Shown piece by piece: positions 1 through 7,801 of a stretch of DNA of 64,000 nucleotides. The translations under genes and the position numbers were made by a program. The notes under the pieces were generated by a model. It ran no database searches. It saw only the letters and a program-made list of their open reading frames with translations, and was not told where the DNA came from. Within the stretch, counting starts at the first letter, position 1, and every line of letters begins with the position of its first letter. The DNA comes from Kitasatospora aureofaciens (GTDB lineage: Bacteria; Actinomycetota; Actinomycetes; Streptomycetales; Streptomycetaceae), in the NCBI GenBank assembly GCA_000720845.1, contig JODU01000018.1, forward strand, positions 124,001 through 188,000, given 5' to 3'.

Positions 1-603
1 GCCGCAGGACCCGCCCGGGCCGGCCGCCGGAGCCTCGCCGTCGCCCTGATGTGCGGCGCGCTCGGCGCCGCCGTCGCCCTGCTCGCCACCCGGCAGGAGT
101 GGGCGGAGGGCACCGCGACGGTGGCCGGCGGCGCCTTCTCGCTGACCGCCAAGGGCAGCGACGTCACGGGTGTACCCGCGGCGCTCGCCATAGTCGGCCT
201 CGCCGCGCTCGTCGCCGTCTTCGCCGTTCGCCGCGCCGGCCGCTTCGCCGTCGCCGCGGTGCTCGCGCTGAGCGGTGCGGGCACCGTCGCCGCCGCCCTG
301 GTGGGCGCCACCGACAGCTCGGCGCTGGACGACCAGGCCGCGAAGGCGGCCGGCGACACCTCCGCCACGGTCGACGCGCTCACCCACACCGCGTGGCCGT
401 ACGTCGCCGCCGTCGGCGGCGCGCTGCTCCTGCTCGCCGGGCTGCTAGCGCTGCGCTACGGCCGCCAGTGGCCCGCGATGTCCGGACGCTACGAGCGCGA
501 CGGCACCCCGCGCCCGCGCCGCAGGCCGCAGACCGTGGACCCGAACCGCCCCGAGGACCTGTGGAAGGCCATCGACCGAGGCGAGGACCCCACCGGCGCC
601 TGA
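1..603 (+). CDS. Trp-region conserved membrane protein (TIGR02234 family), 5' truncated by window edge
   Basis: The frame is open from the first base, so the start lies upstream; 200 residues are visible before TGA. Four hydrophobic segments can be read (about residues 10-30, 58-75, 80-100 and 135-155), separated by short loops. The C-terminal tail is basic and then ends in a DPNRPEDLWKAIDRGEDPT-like stretch typical of the actinobacterial Trp-biosynthesis-associated membrane protein family. Its position, immediately before the trp genes, fits that family, which is known mainly by linkage to trp operons and has no established biochemical role. It is not the transporter of a named substrate as far as the sequence shows. 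An internal ATG at position 49 could be misread as the start, but coding character continues upstream of it. Confidence 0.82.
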   Translation, partial: AAGPARAGRRSLAVALMCGALGAAVALLATRQEWAEGTATVAGGAFSLTAKGSDVTGVPAALAIVGLAALVAVFAVRRAGRFAVAAVLALSGAGTVAAALVGATDSSALDDQAAKAAGDTSATVDALTHTAWPYVAAVGGALLLLAGLLALRYGRQWPAMSGRYERDGTPRPRRRPQTVDPNRPEDLWKAIDRGEDPTGA

Positions 604-723
604 CCCGCGTCAGGACCCGCGTTCACCCGCCGGAGCACCCCCGCTCACGGCGCGTGCCCCCGTGCGGGACAATGGGTGCGAGCGTCCTGCTCAGACATGG
701 CACACAGCAACGAGGAGCAAGCA

Positions 724-975
724 ATGGCGGGCAGCAGCCACGGTCACACCCCGGCCGCCTGGACCGGTGTCATCATCTCCTTCATCGGTTTCTGCATCGC
801 GGGCATGTTCATGGTGGCCGCCCAGCCGTGGGGCTTCTGGGCCGGCATGGCGGTCGTGCTCCTCGGTGGTGTCGTCGGCTACATCATGCGCATGATGGGC
901 CTCGGCCAGCCGAAGCAGAACCACCCCGTGCACCAGGTCGCGGGCGAGCGCGCCGAGGCCGGCGCCAAGGGCTGA
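724..975 (+). CDS. HGxxPAAW-family small membrane protein
   Basis: This 83-residue protein begins MAGSSHGHTPAAW, which carries the HGxxPAAW signature of a small actinobacterial membrane-protein family linked to trp genes. Two hydrophobic helices follow (about residues 14-36 and 42-60), then a charged cytoplasmic tail rich in E, A and K. The ATG at 724 is chosen because GAGGAG lies about 8 nt upstream; an earlier in-frame start at 676 would add a non-conserved leader. The function is unknown. It lies between two other membrane-protein genes and upstream of trpC, and the hairpin after it suggests it may end a transcript that begins upstream. Confidence 0.82.
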   Translation: MAGSSHGHTPAAWTGVIISFIGFCIAGMFMVAAQPWGFWAGMAVVLLGGVVGYIMRMMGLGQPKQNHPVHQVAGERAEAGAKG

Positions 976-1002
976 CCGGGCGCGGCGGGACACGGACCTC
1001 CT

Positions 1003-1041
1003 GAGGGGCGGACCGGCACACGGGTGCCTGGGCCGCCCCTC
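1003..1041 (+). terminator. Hairpin after the HGxxPAAW gene
   Basis: GAGGGGCGG (1003-1011) pairs with CCGCCCCTC (1033-1041), and the loop contains a second short GGCAC/GTGCC pairing. No T-run follows, which is normal for high-GC actinobacterial terminators. It lies 28 bp after the stop codon and before the next start at 1079. Confidence 0.5.
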
Positions 1042-1078
1042 GCGTGCGGGCGGGGGCCGCCAGGGGCAGAATGCGGGC

Positions 1079-1525
1079 GTGGACGTCGAGAGCGGGAAAC
1101 GCGGCCGGGCCGGCACCATCCAGCCGCGCGGTGCGGTCCTCCGCCTGGCCGCCCCGGCGGGCGTGCTCGCGGCCGTCGCCGGGGCCTTCGCCTACGTGGG
1201 GAGCGTGGACCCCTACGAGCCCGGCCACTACCCCGTCTGCCCGCTGCTGCGTTTCACGGGCGTCTACTGCCCCGGCTGCGGCGGCCTGCGCAGCGCCCAC
1301 GCCTTCGTCCACGGTGACCTGACCGCCGCCCTGCACGCCAACGCACCCGCCGTCCTCGCCTATCTGGGCTTCGCCGTCCTGTGGACCGTCTGGGTGATCC
1401 GGGCGGCCCGGGGCCGCCCCGTGCGGATCGACCTCGGACCGGTCCACCTGTGGACGCTGGGGACGTTGCTGCTGGTCTTCACCGTTGTCCGGAACCTGCC
1501 GTTCGGCGACTGGCTCATTCCTTGA
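1079..1525 (+). CDS. DUF2752 family membrane protein
   Basis: This 148-residue protein starts at GTG 1079. The family signature is visible as a CPGC motif (residues 64-67) followed by GLRSAHAFVHGDLTAAL, matching the DUF2752 consensus CPxCGxTRA...GD..AAL. Three hydrophobic segments are apparent (about residues 22-42, 88-110 and 128-145). The family has no known reaction; the conserved cysteine pair hints at metal or redox chemistry, but that is inference. It lies 164 bp before trpC on the same strand. The start is uncertain because no strong Shine-Dalgarno sequence precedes it. Confidence 0.8.
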   Translation: MDVESGKRGRAGTIQPRGAVLRLAAPAGVLAAVAGAFAYVGSVDPYEPGHYPVCPLLRFTGVYCPGCGGLRSAHAFVHGDLTAALHANAPAVLAYLGFAVLWTVWVIRAARGRPVRIDLGPVHLWTLGTLLLVFTVVRNLPFGDWLIP

Positions 1526-1689
1526 TCATCGATGGGCGTCCAGGACGGGAGGCACCTCCGCCCCGAGCCGTGCGAAGCTGGTTCGAGGGCGGGGAAGGGA
1601 CCGGCGAAGGCCGGATGCGGGACCGGTGCCCGGCTGCGGATACCATCACAGTGACCACACGTTTCGCCGTCTGAAAGGGGGCCGCTCGC

Positions 1690-2499
1690 GTGAGTGTGCT
1701 CGACGAGATCATCGACGGAGTCCGTGCCGACCTCGCGGAGCGGCAGGCGCGCGTCAGCCTCGACGAGCTCAAGGAGCGCGCGGCCAAGGCTCGCCCCGCC
1801 AAGGACGGCGTGGCCGCGCTGCGCGGCGACGGCGTCAAGGTCATCTGCGAGGTCAAGCGCTCCAGCCCCTCCAAGGGGGCGCTCGCGGCCATCGCCGACC
1901 CGGCCGGGCTCGCCGCCGACTACGAGGCGGGCGGTGCCGCCGTCATCTCCGTCCTCACCGAGGAGCGCCGCTTCGGCGGCTCGCTGGCCGACCTGGACTC
2001 GGTCCGCGCGCGCGTGGACATCCCCGTGCTGCGCAAGGACTTCGTCGTCACCTCGTACCAGCTGTGGGAGGCCCGCGCCCACGGCGCCGACCTCGTGCTG
2101 CTGATCGTCGCGGCCCTGGACCAGCCGGCCCTGGAGTCGCTGATCGAGCGTGCCGAGTCCATCGGGCTCACCCCGCTGGTGGAGGTGCACGACGAGGACG
2201 AGGTCGAGCGCGCGGTGGACGCGGGCGCCAAGGTCATCGGCGTCAACGCGCGCAACCTGAAGACGCTCGAGGTCGACCGCGGCACGTTCGAGCGGGTCGC
2301 CCCGGAGATCCCCGCGCACATCGTCAAGGTCGCCGAGTCCGGCGTCCGCGGCCCGCACGACCTCATCGCCTACGCCAACGAGGGCGCCGACGCCGTCCTG
2401 GTCGGCGAGTCCCTGGTCACCGGCCGCGACCCGAAGACGGCGGTCTCCGACCTGGTGGCGGCCGGCGAACATCCGGCACTCCGCCACGGCCGGGGCTGA
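1690..2499 (+). CDS. trpC: Indole-3-glycerol phosphate synthase
   Basis: The 269-residue enzyme converts CdRP to indole-3-glycerol phosphate in cytoplasmic tryptophan biosynthesis. Its TIM-barrel motifs are all readable: CEVKRSSPSKG with the catalytic lysine and phosphate-side serines, LRKDFVV, ARAHGADLVLLI, GVNARNLKTLEV and VAESGV. Length is normal for the family. Start is GTG 1690, preceded by GAAAGGGGG at the right distance. It is the first gene of the trpC-trpM-trpB-trpA group, but trpM and trpB are separated from it by 20 and about 300 bp, so the four may not be one simple transcription unit. Confidence 0.96.
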   Translation: MSVLDEIIDGVRADLAERQARVSLDELKERAAKARPAKDGVAALRGDGVKVICEVKRSSPSKGALAAIADPAGLAADYEAGGAAVISVLTEERRFGGSLADLDSVRARVDIPVLRKDFVVTSYQLWEARAHGADLVLLIVAALDQPALESLIERAESIGLTPLVEVHDEDEVERAVDAGAKVIGVNARNLKTLEVDRGTFERVAPEIPAHIVKVAESGVRGPHDLIAYANEGADAVLVGESLVTGRDPKTAVSDLVAAGEHPALRHGRG

Positions 2500-2506
2500 C
2501 CCCCGG

Positions 2507-2512
2507 TAGGCT
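2507..2512 (+). promoter_or_regulatory. Candidate -10 element for trpM (leaderless)
   Basis: TAGGCT ends 7 nt before the trpM ATG, so the transcript would start at or next to the start codon; there is no Shine-Dalgarno sequence in between. No convincing -35 element is seen. Confidence 0.4.
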
Positions 2513-2519
2513 GACCCCC

Positions 2520-2738
2520 ATGACGCTCCCGCTCGTCCCGGCATCCCGGGACCCTTACGCGCGCCTGGCGCGAGGCTGCCGCCCCCGCGGCTGCCGCGCA
2601 CCCGCCCGCCGGGTCCACGGCCGCCGGGTGCGGTACGTCATCGGAGACGAACCCGGGCAAGTAAACGGGCGGCGATGGCAACGCCCCGTCTTTCAAGGGG
2701 CGCGGGGAACCGCACTGCCGGCCGTCCACGGCCGGTAG
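2520..2738 (+). CDS. trpM: TrpM-like small tryptophan biosynthesis modulator
   Basis: This 72-residue, very arginine-rich ORF begins 20 bp after trpC and sits between trpC and trpB, exactly where Streptomyces carry trpM, a small protein (63 aa in S. coelicolor as I recall) reported to modulate tryptophan biosynthesis and differentiation. The central segment DPYARLARGCRPRGCRAP contains a CRPRGC cysteine pair and is followed by a RYVIGDEPGQVNG motif. No transmembrane segment is present and basic residues dominate, so nucleic-acid or protein binding is plausible but unproven. The last 15-20 residues look less constrained. Identification rests on position and overall character. Confidence 0.7.
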   Translation: MTLPLVPASRDPYARLARGCRPRGCRAPARRVHGRRVRYVIGDEPGQVNGRRWQRPVFQGARGTALPAVHGR

Positions 2739-2803
2739 CCGACAGCTGGTCCCCGCCCCCACGGCGATTAGTCCCCACCAGACACTCACCGTGAGGTACC
2801 CGC

Positions 2804-4087
2804 ATGCCCAGCAACTTCTTCATTCCCGACCCGGAGGGCCAAGTCCCCTCCGCCGAGGGCTACTTCGGCGACTTCGGGGGCAAGTTCATCCCCGAGGCCC
2901 TGGTCGCGGCGGTCGACGAGGTCGCCGTCGAGTACGACAAGGCCAAGTCCGACCCGGAGTTCGCCCGCGAGCTGGACGACCTGCTCGTCCACTACACGGG
3001 CCGCCCCTCGGCGCTGACCGAGGTCCCCCGCTTCGCCGAGCACGCCGGAGGCGCCCGGGTCTTCCTCAAGCGCGAGGACCTGAACCACACCGGCTCGCAC
3101 AAGATCAACAACGTGCTCGGCCAAGCCCTGCTCACCAAGCGCATGGGCAAGACCCGCGTGATCGCCGAGACCGGCGCCGGCCAGCACGGCGTGGCCACGG
3201 CGACCGCCTGCGCCCTCTTCGGCCTCGACTGCACCATCTACATGGGCGAGATCGACACCCGCCGCCAGGCACTCAACGTGGCCCGCATGCGCATGCTCGG
3301 CGCCGAGGTCATCGCCGTGAAGTCCGGCAGCCGCACGCTGAAGGACGCGATCAACGAGGCGTTCCGCGACTGGGTCGCCAACGTCGACCGCACCCACTAC
3401 CTGTTCGGCACCGTCGCGGGTCCCCACCCCTTCCCGGCGATGGTGCGCGACTTCCACCGCGTCATCGGCGTCGAGGCCCGCCGCCAGCTCCTGGAGCAGG
3501 CCGGGCGCCTGCCCGACGCCGCGGTCGCCTGCGTCGGCGGCGGCTCCAACGCCATCGGCCTCTTCCACGCCTTCATCCCCGACGCGGACGTCCGCCTCAT
3601 CGGCTGCGAGCCCGCCGGGCACGGCGTGGAGACCGGTGAGCACGCGGCCACCCTGACCGCGGGCGAGCCCGGCATCCTGCACGGCTCCCGGTCCTACGTC
3701 CTCCAGGACGAGGAGGGCCAGATCACCGAGCCGTACTCGATCTCGGCCGGCCTGGACTACCCCGGCATCGGCCCCGAGCACTCCTACCTCAAGGACTCCG
3801 GCCGCGGCGAGTACCGCGCGGTCACCGACGACGCCGCCATGCAGGCCCTGCGCCTGCTGTCGCGCACCGAGGGCATCATCCCGGCCATCGAGAGCGCCCA
3901 CGCGCTGGCCGGTGCCCTGGAGGTCGGCAAGGAGCTGGGCAAGGACGGGCTGATCGTGGTCAACCTGTCCGGCCGCGGCGACAAGGACATGGACACCGCC
4001 GCCCGCTACTTCGGGCTGTACGACACCGACGCCGAGGTCGCCGCCGACGAGACCGGCGCCGCGGAGATCGAGGGGGACGCCAAGTGA
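2804..4087 (+). CDS. trpB: Tryptophan synthase beta subunit
   Basis: This 427-residue PLP enzyme condenses indole with serine in the alpha2beta2 tryptophan synthase complex. The PLP lysine is Lys100 in the NHTGSHKINN motif; ETGAGQHGVA follows at about residue 122, and the glycine-rich phosphate loop VGGGSNAIG at about residue 242. The C-terminus carries LSGRGDKD, the serine-ring loop of the family. It is longer than E. coli TrpB because of an N-terminal extension and an acidic tail, as is usual in actinobacteria. GTGAGG precedes ATG 2804. The stop overlaps the trpA GTG by 4 bp (GTGA), ensuring coupled, near-equimolar translation. Confidence 0.97.
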   Translation: MPSNFFIPDPEGQVPSAEGYFGDFGGKFIPEALVAAVDEVAVEYDKAKSDPEFARELDDLLVHYTGRPSALTEVPRFAEHAGGARVFLKREDLNHTGSHKINNVLGQALLTKRMGKTRVIAETGAGQHGVATATACALFGLDCTIYMGEIDTRRQALNVARMRMLGAEVIAVKSGSRTLKDAINEAFRDWVANVDRTHYLFGTVAGPHPFPAMVRDFHRVIGVEARRQLLEQAGRLPDAAVACVGGGSNAIGLFHAFIPDADVRLIGCEPAGHGVETGEHAATLTAGEPGILHGSRSYVLQDEEGQITEPYSISAGLDYPGIGPEHSYLKDSGRGEYRAVTDDAAMQALRLLSRTEGIIPAIESAHALAGALEVGKELGKDGLIVVNLSGRGDKDMDTAARYFGLYDTDAEVAADETGAAEIEGDAK

Positions 4088-4899
4088 GCGGGAACGTACA
4101 GCTGCTGAACGACACCCTCGCGGCTGCCAGGTCCGAGGGCCGCGCCGCCCTGATCGCCTACCTGCCGGCCGGGTTCCCGACCGTCACGGGCGGCATCGAG
4201 GCGGTCAAGGCCGCGCTCGACGGCGGCGCCGACGTCGTCGAGGTGGGCCTGCCGCACAGCGACCCGGTGCTCGACGGCCCGGTGATCCAGACCGCCGACG
4301 ACATCGCCCTGCGCGGCGGCGTGAAGATCGCCGACGTGATGCGCACGGTCCGCGAGGCGCACGAGGCCACCGGCAAGCCGATCCTCGTCATGACGTACTG
4401 GAACCCGATCGACCGCTACGGCGTGGAGCGCTTCACCGCCGAGCTGGCCGAGGCGGGCGGCGCCGGGTGCATCCTGCCCGACCTGCCGGTCCAGGAGTCG
4501 GCGCTGTGGAAGGAGCACGCCGACAAGCACGAGCTGGCCACGGTCTTCGTGGTCGCGCCCAGCAGCAAGGACGCGCGGCTCGCCGAGATCACCGCGGCCG
4601 GCAGCGGCTTCGTCTACGCCGCCTCCCTCATGGGCGTCACCGGCACCCGCGAGTCGGTCGGGGCGCAGGCCGAGGACCTGGTGCGGCGCACCCGCACCAC
4701 CACCGACACCCCCGTCTGCGTCGGCCTCGGTGTCTCCAACGCCGCCCAGGCCGCCGAGGTCGCCCGGTTCGCCGACGGCGTGATCGTCGGCTCGGCGTTC
4801 GTCAAGCGCATGCTGGACGCGCCCGACGACGCGGCCGGCCTGGAGGGCGTCCGAGCGCTCGCCGCCGACCTGGCGAAGGGCGTGCGCCGACAGGCGTGA
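4084..4899 (+). CDS. trpA: Tryptophan synthase alpha subunit
   Basis: The 271-residue subunit cleaves indole-3-glycerol phosphate and channels indole to TrpB. The catalytic residues lie in VEVGLPHSDPVLDGPVIQ (glutamate and aspartate equivalent to Glu49 and Asp60 of the Salmonella enzyme), followed by MTYWNPI, the LPDLP loop, GFVYAASLMGVTG and GVSNAAQA. Length is normal. Translation starts at GTG 4084 inside the trpB stop codon. A strong hairpin about 70 bp after the stop closes the trp unit. Confidence 0.97.
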   Translation: MSGNVQLLNDTLAAARSEGRAALIAYLPAGFPTVTGGIEAVKAALDGGADVVEVGLPHSDPVLDGPVIQTADDIALRGGVKIADVMRTVREAHEATGKPILVMTYWNPIDRYGVERFTAELAEAGGAGCILPDLPVQESALWKEHADKHELATVFVVAPSSKDARLAEITAAGSGFVYAASLMGVTGTRESVGAQAEDLVRRTRTTTDTPVCVGLGVSNAAQAAEVARFADGVIVGSAFVKRMLDAPDDAAGLEGVRALAADLAKGVRRQA

Positions 4900-4968
4900 C
4901 GCCGGGCCCGTGACGGACGAACACAGGACGGGCACAGGACTGAGGTCCCTCGTACGAGTGGACCTGGG

Positions 4969-4997
4969 ACCGGGGAGGCGCGCTGCGCCTCCCCGGT
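4969..4997 (+). terminator. Trp operon terminator hairpin
   Basis: ACCGGGGAGGCGC (4969-4981) and GCGCCTCCCCGGT (4985-4997) form a perfect 13-bp stem with a 3-nt loop GCT, followed by TTCGTTCT. It is 70 bp after trpA and only 14 bp before the next start codon, so it would separate the trp genes from the thioredoxin gene. Confidence 0.7.
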
Positions 4998-5011
4998 TCG
5001 TTCTGCGGGGT

Positions 5012-5785
5012 GTGAGCGAGAAGAACCGACAGGGAAAGCGCGGCGCCCGCGAGAAGCTGGCGGCCGAGCGCGAGAAGCAGAGGTCCAGGGACAAGCGCCG
5101 CCGTGCGCTGATCGTCGGCGCGAGCGTGGTCTGCGTGCTGGGTCTCGCCGCCGTGATCGGCGTGGTCGCCGCGAACGCGGGCAAGGACGACGGCAGCGAG
5201 TCGGCCGGTCCGGTCGTGGCACCCTCGGGGGCGCAGGGCAAGGACGGCCTTGCGATCCCCGTCGGCGAGGAGAGCGCCAAGTCGACGCTCACCGTCTGGG
5301 AGGACTTCCGCTGCCCGGCCTGCAAGGCCTTCGAGCTGGCGTACCGCGACACCGTCCACGAGCTGACCGACGCGGGGCAGCTCAAGGTCGAGTACCACCT
5401 CGCGACCATCATCGACGGCAACATGGGCGGCACCGGCTCGCGCAAGGCGGCCAACGCCGCGGCCTGCGCCCAGGACGCCGGAAAGTTCCCCGCCTACCAC
5501 GACGTGCTGTACGACAACCAGCCGCCGGAGACCGACGACGCCTTCGCCGACGAGAACAAGCTCCTCGACCTGGCAGGCAAGGTCGACGGCCTCGACACCA
5601 CCCTGTTCCAGGAGTGCGTGAAGAACGGCAAGCACAACAGCTGGGTGGAGAAGTCCAACAAGGCCTTCCAGAACGGCGGCTTCAGCGGCACCCCGACGGT
5701 GCTCCTGGACGGCAAGAACATCTACCAGGACCGCTCCATGACCCCGGCCAAGCTCAAGCAGATGGTGGAGGAGGCGGCCAAGTAA
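5012..5785 (+). CDS. Membrane-anchored DsbA-family thioredoxin-like protein
   Basis: The 257-residue protein has a basic N-terminus rich in K, R and E (residues 1-29), one transmembrane anchor (about 30-54), and an extracytoplasmic thioredoxin-fold domain with FRCPACKAFE, a CPAC redox pair at Cys101 and Cys104. The DsbA-type inserted helical region follows, and a cis-Pro loop GGFSGTPTVLLDG lies near residue 225. It probably forms, shuffles or reduces disulfides in exported proteins; the direction cannot be told from sequence. GTG 5012 is chosen because GCGGGG precedes it and the trpA hairpin ends just upstream; an earlier in-frame GTG at 4910 would run through that hairpin. Confidence 0.85.
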   Translation: MSEKNRQGKRGAREKLAAEREKQRSRDKRRRALIVGASVVCVLGLAAVIGVVAANAGKDDGSESAGPVVAPSGAQGKDGLAIPVGEESAKSTLTVWEDFRCPACKAFELAYRDTVHELTDAGQLKVEYHLATIIDGNMGGTGSRKAANAAACAQDAGKFPAYHDVLYDNQPPETDDAFADENKLLDLAGKVDGLDTTLFQECVKNGKHNSWVEKSNKAFQNGGFSGTPTVLLDGKNIYQDRSMTPAKLKQMVEEAAK

Positions 5786-5845
5786 CGCGCCCGCTCGTTA
5801 CGGACCCGTAGCCGGGCTGCCCGCCGCGCGCCCCGTCCGACACGG

Positions 5846-5851
5846 TAGCGT
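5846..5851 (+). promoter_or_regulatory. Candidate -10 element for lgt
   Basis: TAGCGT lies 10 nt before the lgt ATG with no Shine-Dalgarno sequence between (CGACCCTGCC), consistent with a leaderless or nearly leaderless transcript. A -35 element is not evident. Confidence 0.35.
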
Positions 5852-5861
5852 CGACCCTGCC

Positions 5862-6905
5862 ATGGAACTTGCCTTCATTCCCAGCCCGTCGCGCGGGGTG
5901 CTGCACCTCGGTCCCATCCCGCTGCGCGGCTACGCGTTCTGCATCATCATCGGCGTCTTCGTTGCCGTCTGGCTCGGCAACAAGCGCTGGATCGCCCGGG
6001 GCGGGCGGCCGGGCACGGTGGCCGACATCGCGGTCTGGGCCGTTCCCTTCGGCCTGATCGGCGGACGCCTCTACCACGTGATCACGGACTACCAGCTGTA
6101 CTTCAGTGAGGGCCGTGACTGGGTCGACGCCTTCAAGATCTGGGAGGGCGGGCTCGGCATCTGGGGCGCGATCGCGTTCGGCGCGGTGGGCGCCTGGATC
6201 GGTGCCCGTCGCCGGGGCGTCCCGATGCCCGCGTACGCCGACGCCGTCGCCCCCGGTATCGCCCTCGCGCAGGCCATCGGCCGCTGGGGCAACTGGTTCA
6301 ACCAGGAGCTGTACGGCAAGGCGACCGACCTGCCGTGGGCCGTGGAGATCACCTCGACGGCCGACGGACGGGTGCCGGGCACCTACCACCCGACGTTCCT
6401 GTACGAGTCGCTGTGGTGCATCGGCGTCGCCTTCCTCGTCATCTGGGCCGACCGGCGCTTCAAGCTGGGCCACGGGCGGGCCTTCGCCCTGTACGTGGCG
6501 GCGTACTGCGCGGGCCGGTTCTGGATCGAGTACATGCGCGTCGACGACGCCCACCACATCCTCGGCCTGCGCCTGAACAACTGGACCGCGCTCTTCGTGT
6601 TCCTGCTCGCGGTGCTGTACATCGTGCTCTCGGCGCGGAAGCGGCCGGGCCGGGAGGCCGTGGTGGAGCCGGGTGAGGAGACCGCCACCGGCGACGCCGG
6701 GCCCGCAGGGGAGAAGGACGCGAAGGAGGACGCGGAGGCCGGTACCGACGACGGGGCCGCCGCGGACGCCGTGGAGAAGGCCGATGCTCCTGACCTCACC
6801 AAGGCCACCGGGACCACCGAAGGCACGCACGAACCGGTGGACACGGAGGACGCGAGGGACGCCGAGGCCGTGAAGGACGGCGCCGACTCCGCGAAGAAGG
6901 GCTGA
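5862..6905 (+). CDS. lgt: Phosphatidylglycerol:prolipoprotein diacylglyceryl transferase
   Basis: This integral membrane enzyme transfers diacylglycerol to the lipobox cysteine of prolipoproteins, the first step of lipoprotein maturation. The Lgt signature is GRWGNWFNQELYG (about residues 141-153), followed by HPTFLYESLW and an RFWIEYMR motif; about seven hydrophobic segments span residues 20-265. The enzyme core ends near residue 265. A further roughly 85-residue tail rich in E, D, A, G and K is non-conserved in character and probably cytoplasmic; such tails are common on actinobacterial Lgt proteins. It follows the thioredoxin gene by 76 bp; both act on exported proteins. Confidence 0.95.
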   Translation: MELAFIPSPSRGVLHLGPIPLRGYAFCIIIGVFVAVWLGNKRWIARGGRPGTVADIAVWAVPFGLIGGRLYHVITDYQLYFSEGRDWVDAFKIWEGGLGIWGAIAFGAVGAWIGARRRGVPMPAYADAVAPGIALAQAIGRWGNWFNQELYGKATDLPWAVEITSTADGRVPGTYHPTFLYESLWCIGVAFLVIWADRRFKLGHGRAFALYVAAYCAGRFWIEYMRVDDAHHILGLRLNNWTALFVFLLAVLYIVLSARKRPGREAVVEPGEETATGDAGPAGEKDAKEDAEAGTDDGAAADAVEKADAPDLTKATGTTEGTHEPVDTEDARDAEAVKDGADSAKKG

Positions 6906-6923
6906 CCCGCCCGCCAGACACGC

Positions 6924-6961
6924 CGCCGAGGGCGCCCGGGATTCCCCGGTCGCCCTCGGCG
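6924..6961. terminator. Bidirectional terminator between lgt and the ARH/CoA operon
   Basis: CGCCGAGGGCG (6924-6934) pairs perfectly with CGCCCTCGGCG (6951-6961), with an inner GC-rich pairing around the ATT loop. It lies between two convergent genes and can serve both. Confidence 0.75.
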
Positions 6962-6976
6962 CATGCCGGGCACGGG

Positions 6977-7801
6977 CTAGGACAGGGACGGCCGCCGGGC
7001 CAGCGACAGGGTGCGCCGGGCCGTCGCCACCACCGCCGCATCGATGAACCGGCCGTCCGGCAGCGCCTGCGCGCCCGGCTGGACCGTGGCCGCCTTGACG
7101 ATCGTCTCCGCCTCCTCCAGCTCCCGCTCGGTGGGCAGATACGCCCGCTCGATGATCGGCAGCTGGCGGGGGTGGATCGCCGCCCGCCCCAGGAAACCGA
7201 GGGCGCGGCCGTGGGCGCAGGACGCCGCCAGTCCCTCCAGGTCCCGGGTGTCCGGATGCACCGTCTGCGACGGGGGCGCGAGCCCCGCCGCCCGGGCGGC
7301 CACGACCACGCGCGAGCGCGACCAGTCCAGGCCGGTGTCCCCGCGCACGCCCAGGTCAGCTCGCAGGTCCGCCTCGCCGAGGGCGATCCCGCGCAGCGCC
7401 GGATGGGCGGCGGCGATCCGGTACGCCCGCTCCACCCCCAGGGCCGTCTCCAGCAGGGCGTACAGCGGCGGCCCACCGGTGGCCGCGGCGACGCCGGTGA
7501 CCTGCTCCGGCGACGTGACCTTGGGCAGGCGCAGCCCGGACAGACCCGGGAGCGCGGCCAGCGCCGCCAGATCGCCGGCGGCGAGCGGACCGTCCAGGGC
7601 GTTGACGCGGACGTGCACCGGCACCGGCTGCGGCTCGCCGAGCAGCTCGGCGGTGGCGTCGCGGGCGTACTCCTTGCGGTCGGCGGCGACCGCGTCCTCC
7701 AGATCGACCACCACCACGTCGGCACCGGCGGCCAGCGCCTTGGCCACCACGCGGGGCCGGTCCCCGGGCACGTACAGCCAGGTCAGCGGGGGTACGGTCA
7801 T
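6977..7801 (-). CDS. HpcH/HpaI aldolase / CitE-like CoA-ester lyase
   Basis: The 274-residue protein belongs to the citrate lyase beta/malyl-CoA lyase family, TIM-barrel enzymes that cleave or form 3-hydroxyacyl-CoA thioesters. Readable motifs are LYVPGDRPRVVAKA, VVVDLEDAV (acidic residues 33-36), LPKV, LLETALGV and GEADL, the last two supplying the usual magnesium ligands, and GRAAIHPRQL near residue 220. It is the last gene of the six-gene minus-strand operon; its ATG overlaps the CoA-transferase stop by 4 bp. Coupling to a CaiB/BaiF transferase suggests that the transferase makes a CoA thioester this enzyme then cleaves (for example malyl- or citramalyl-CoA), but the substrate cannot be told. 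Confidence 0.88.
   Translation of the reverse strand: MTVPPLTWLYVPGDRPRVVAKALAAGADVVVVDLEDAVAADRKEYARDATAELLGEPQPVPVHVRVNALDGPLAAGDLAALAALPGLSGLRLPKVTSPEQVTGVAAATGGPPLYALLETALGVERAYRIAAAHPALRGIALGEADLRADLGVRGDTGLDWSRSRVVVAARAAGLAPPSQTVHPDTRDLEGLAASCAHGRALGFLGRAAIHPRQLPIIERAYLPTERELEEAETIVKAATVQPGAQALPDGRFIDAAVVATARRTLSLARRPSLS

Noticed and set aside
1526..1689. trp leader peptide or attenuator before trpC
   Set aside because: No tryptophan-rich short ORF or alternative hairpins could be found in the 164-bp gap.
1485..2519. Plus-strand ORF overlapping trpC in another frame
   Set aside because: It is an arginine-rich shadow of trpC; only its last part (2520-2738) is supported, as trpM.
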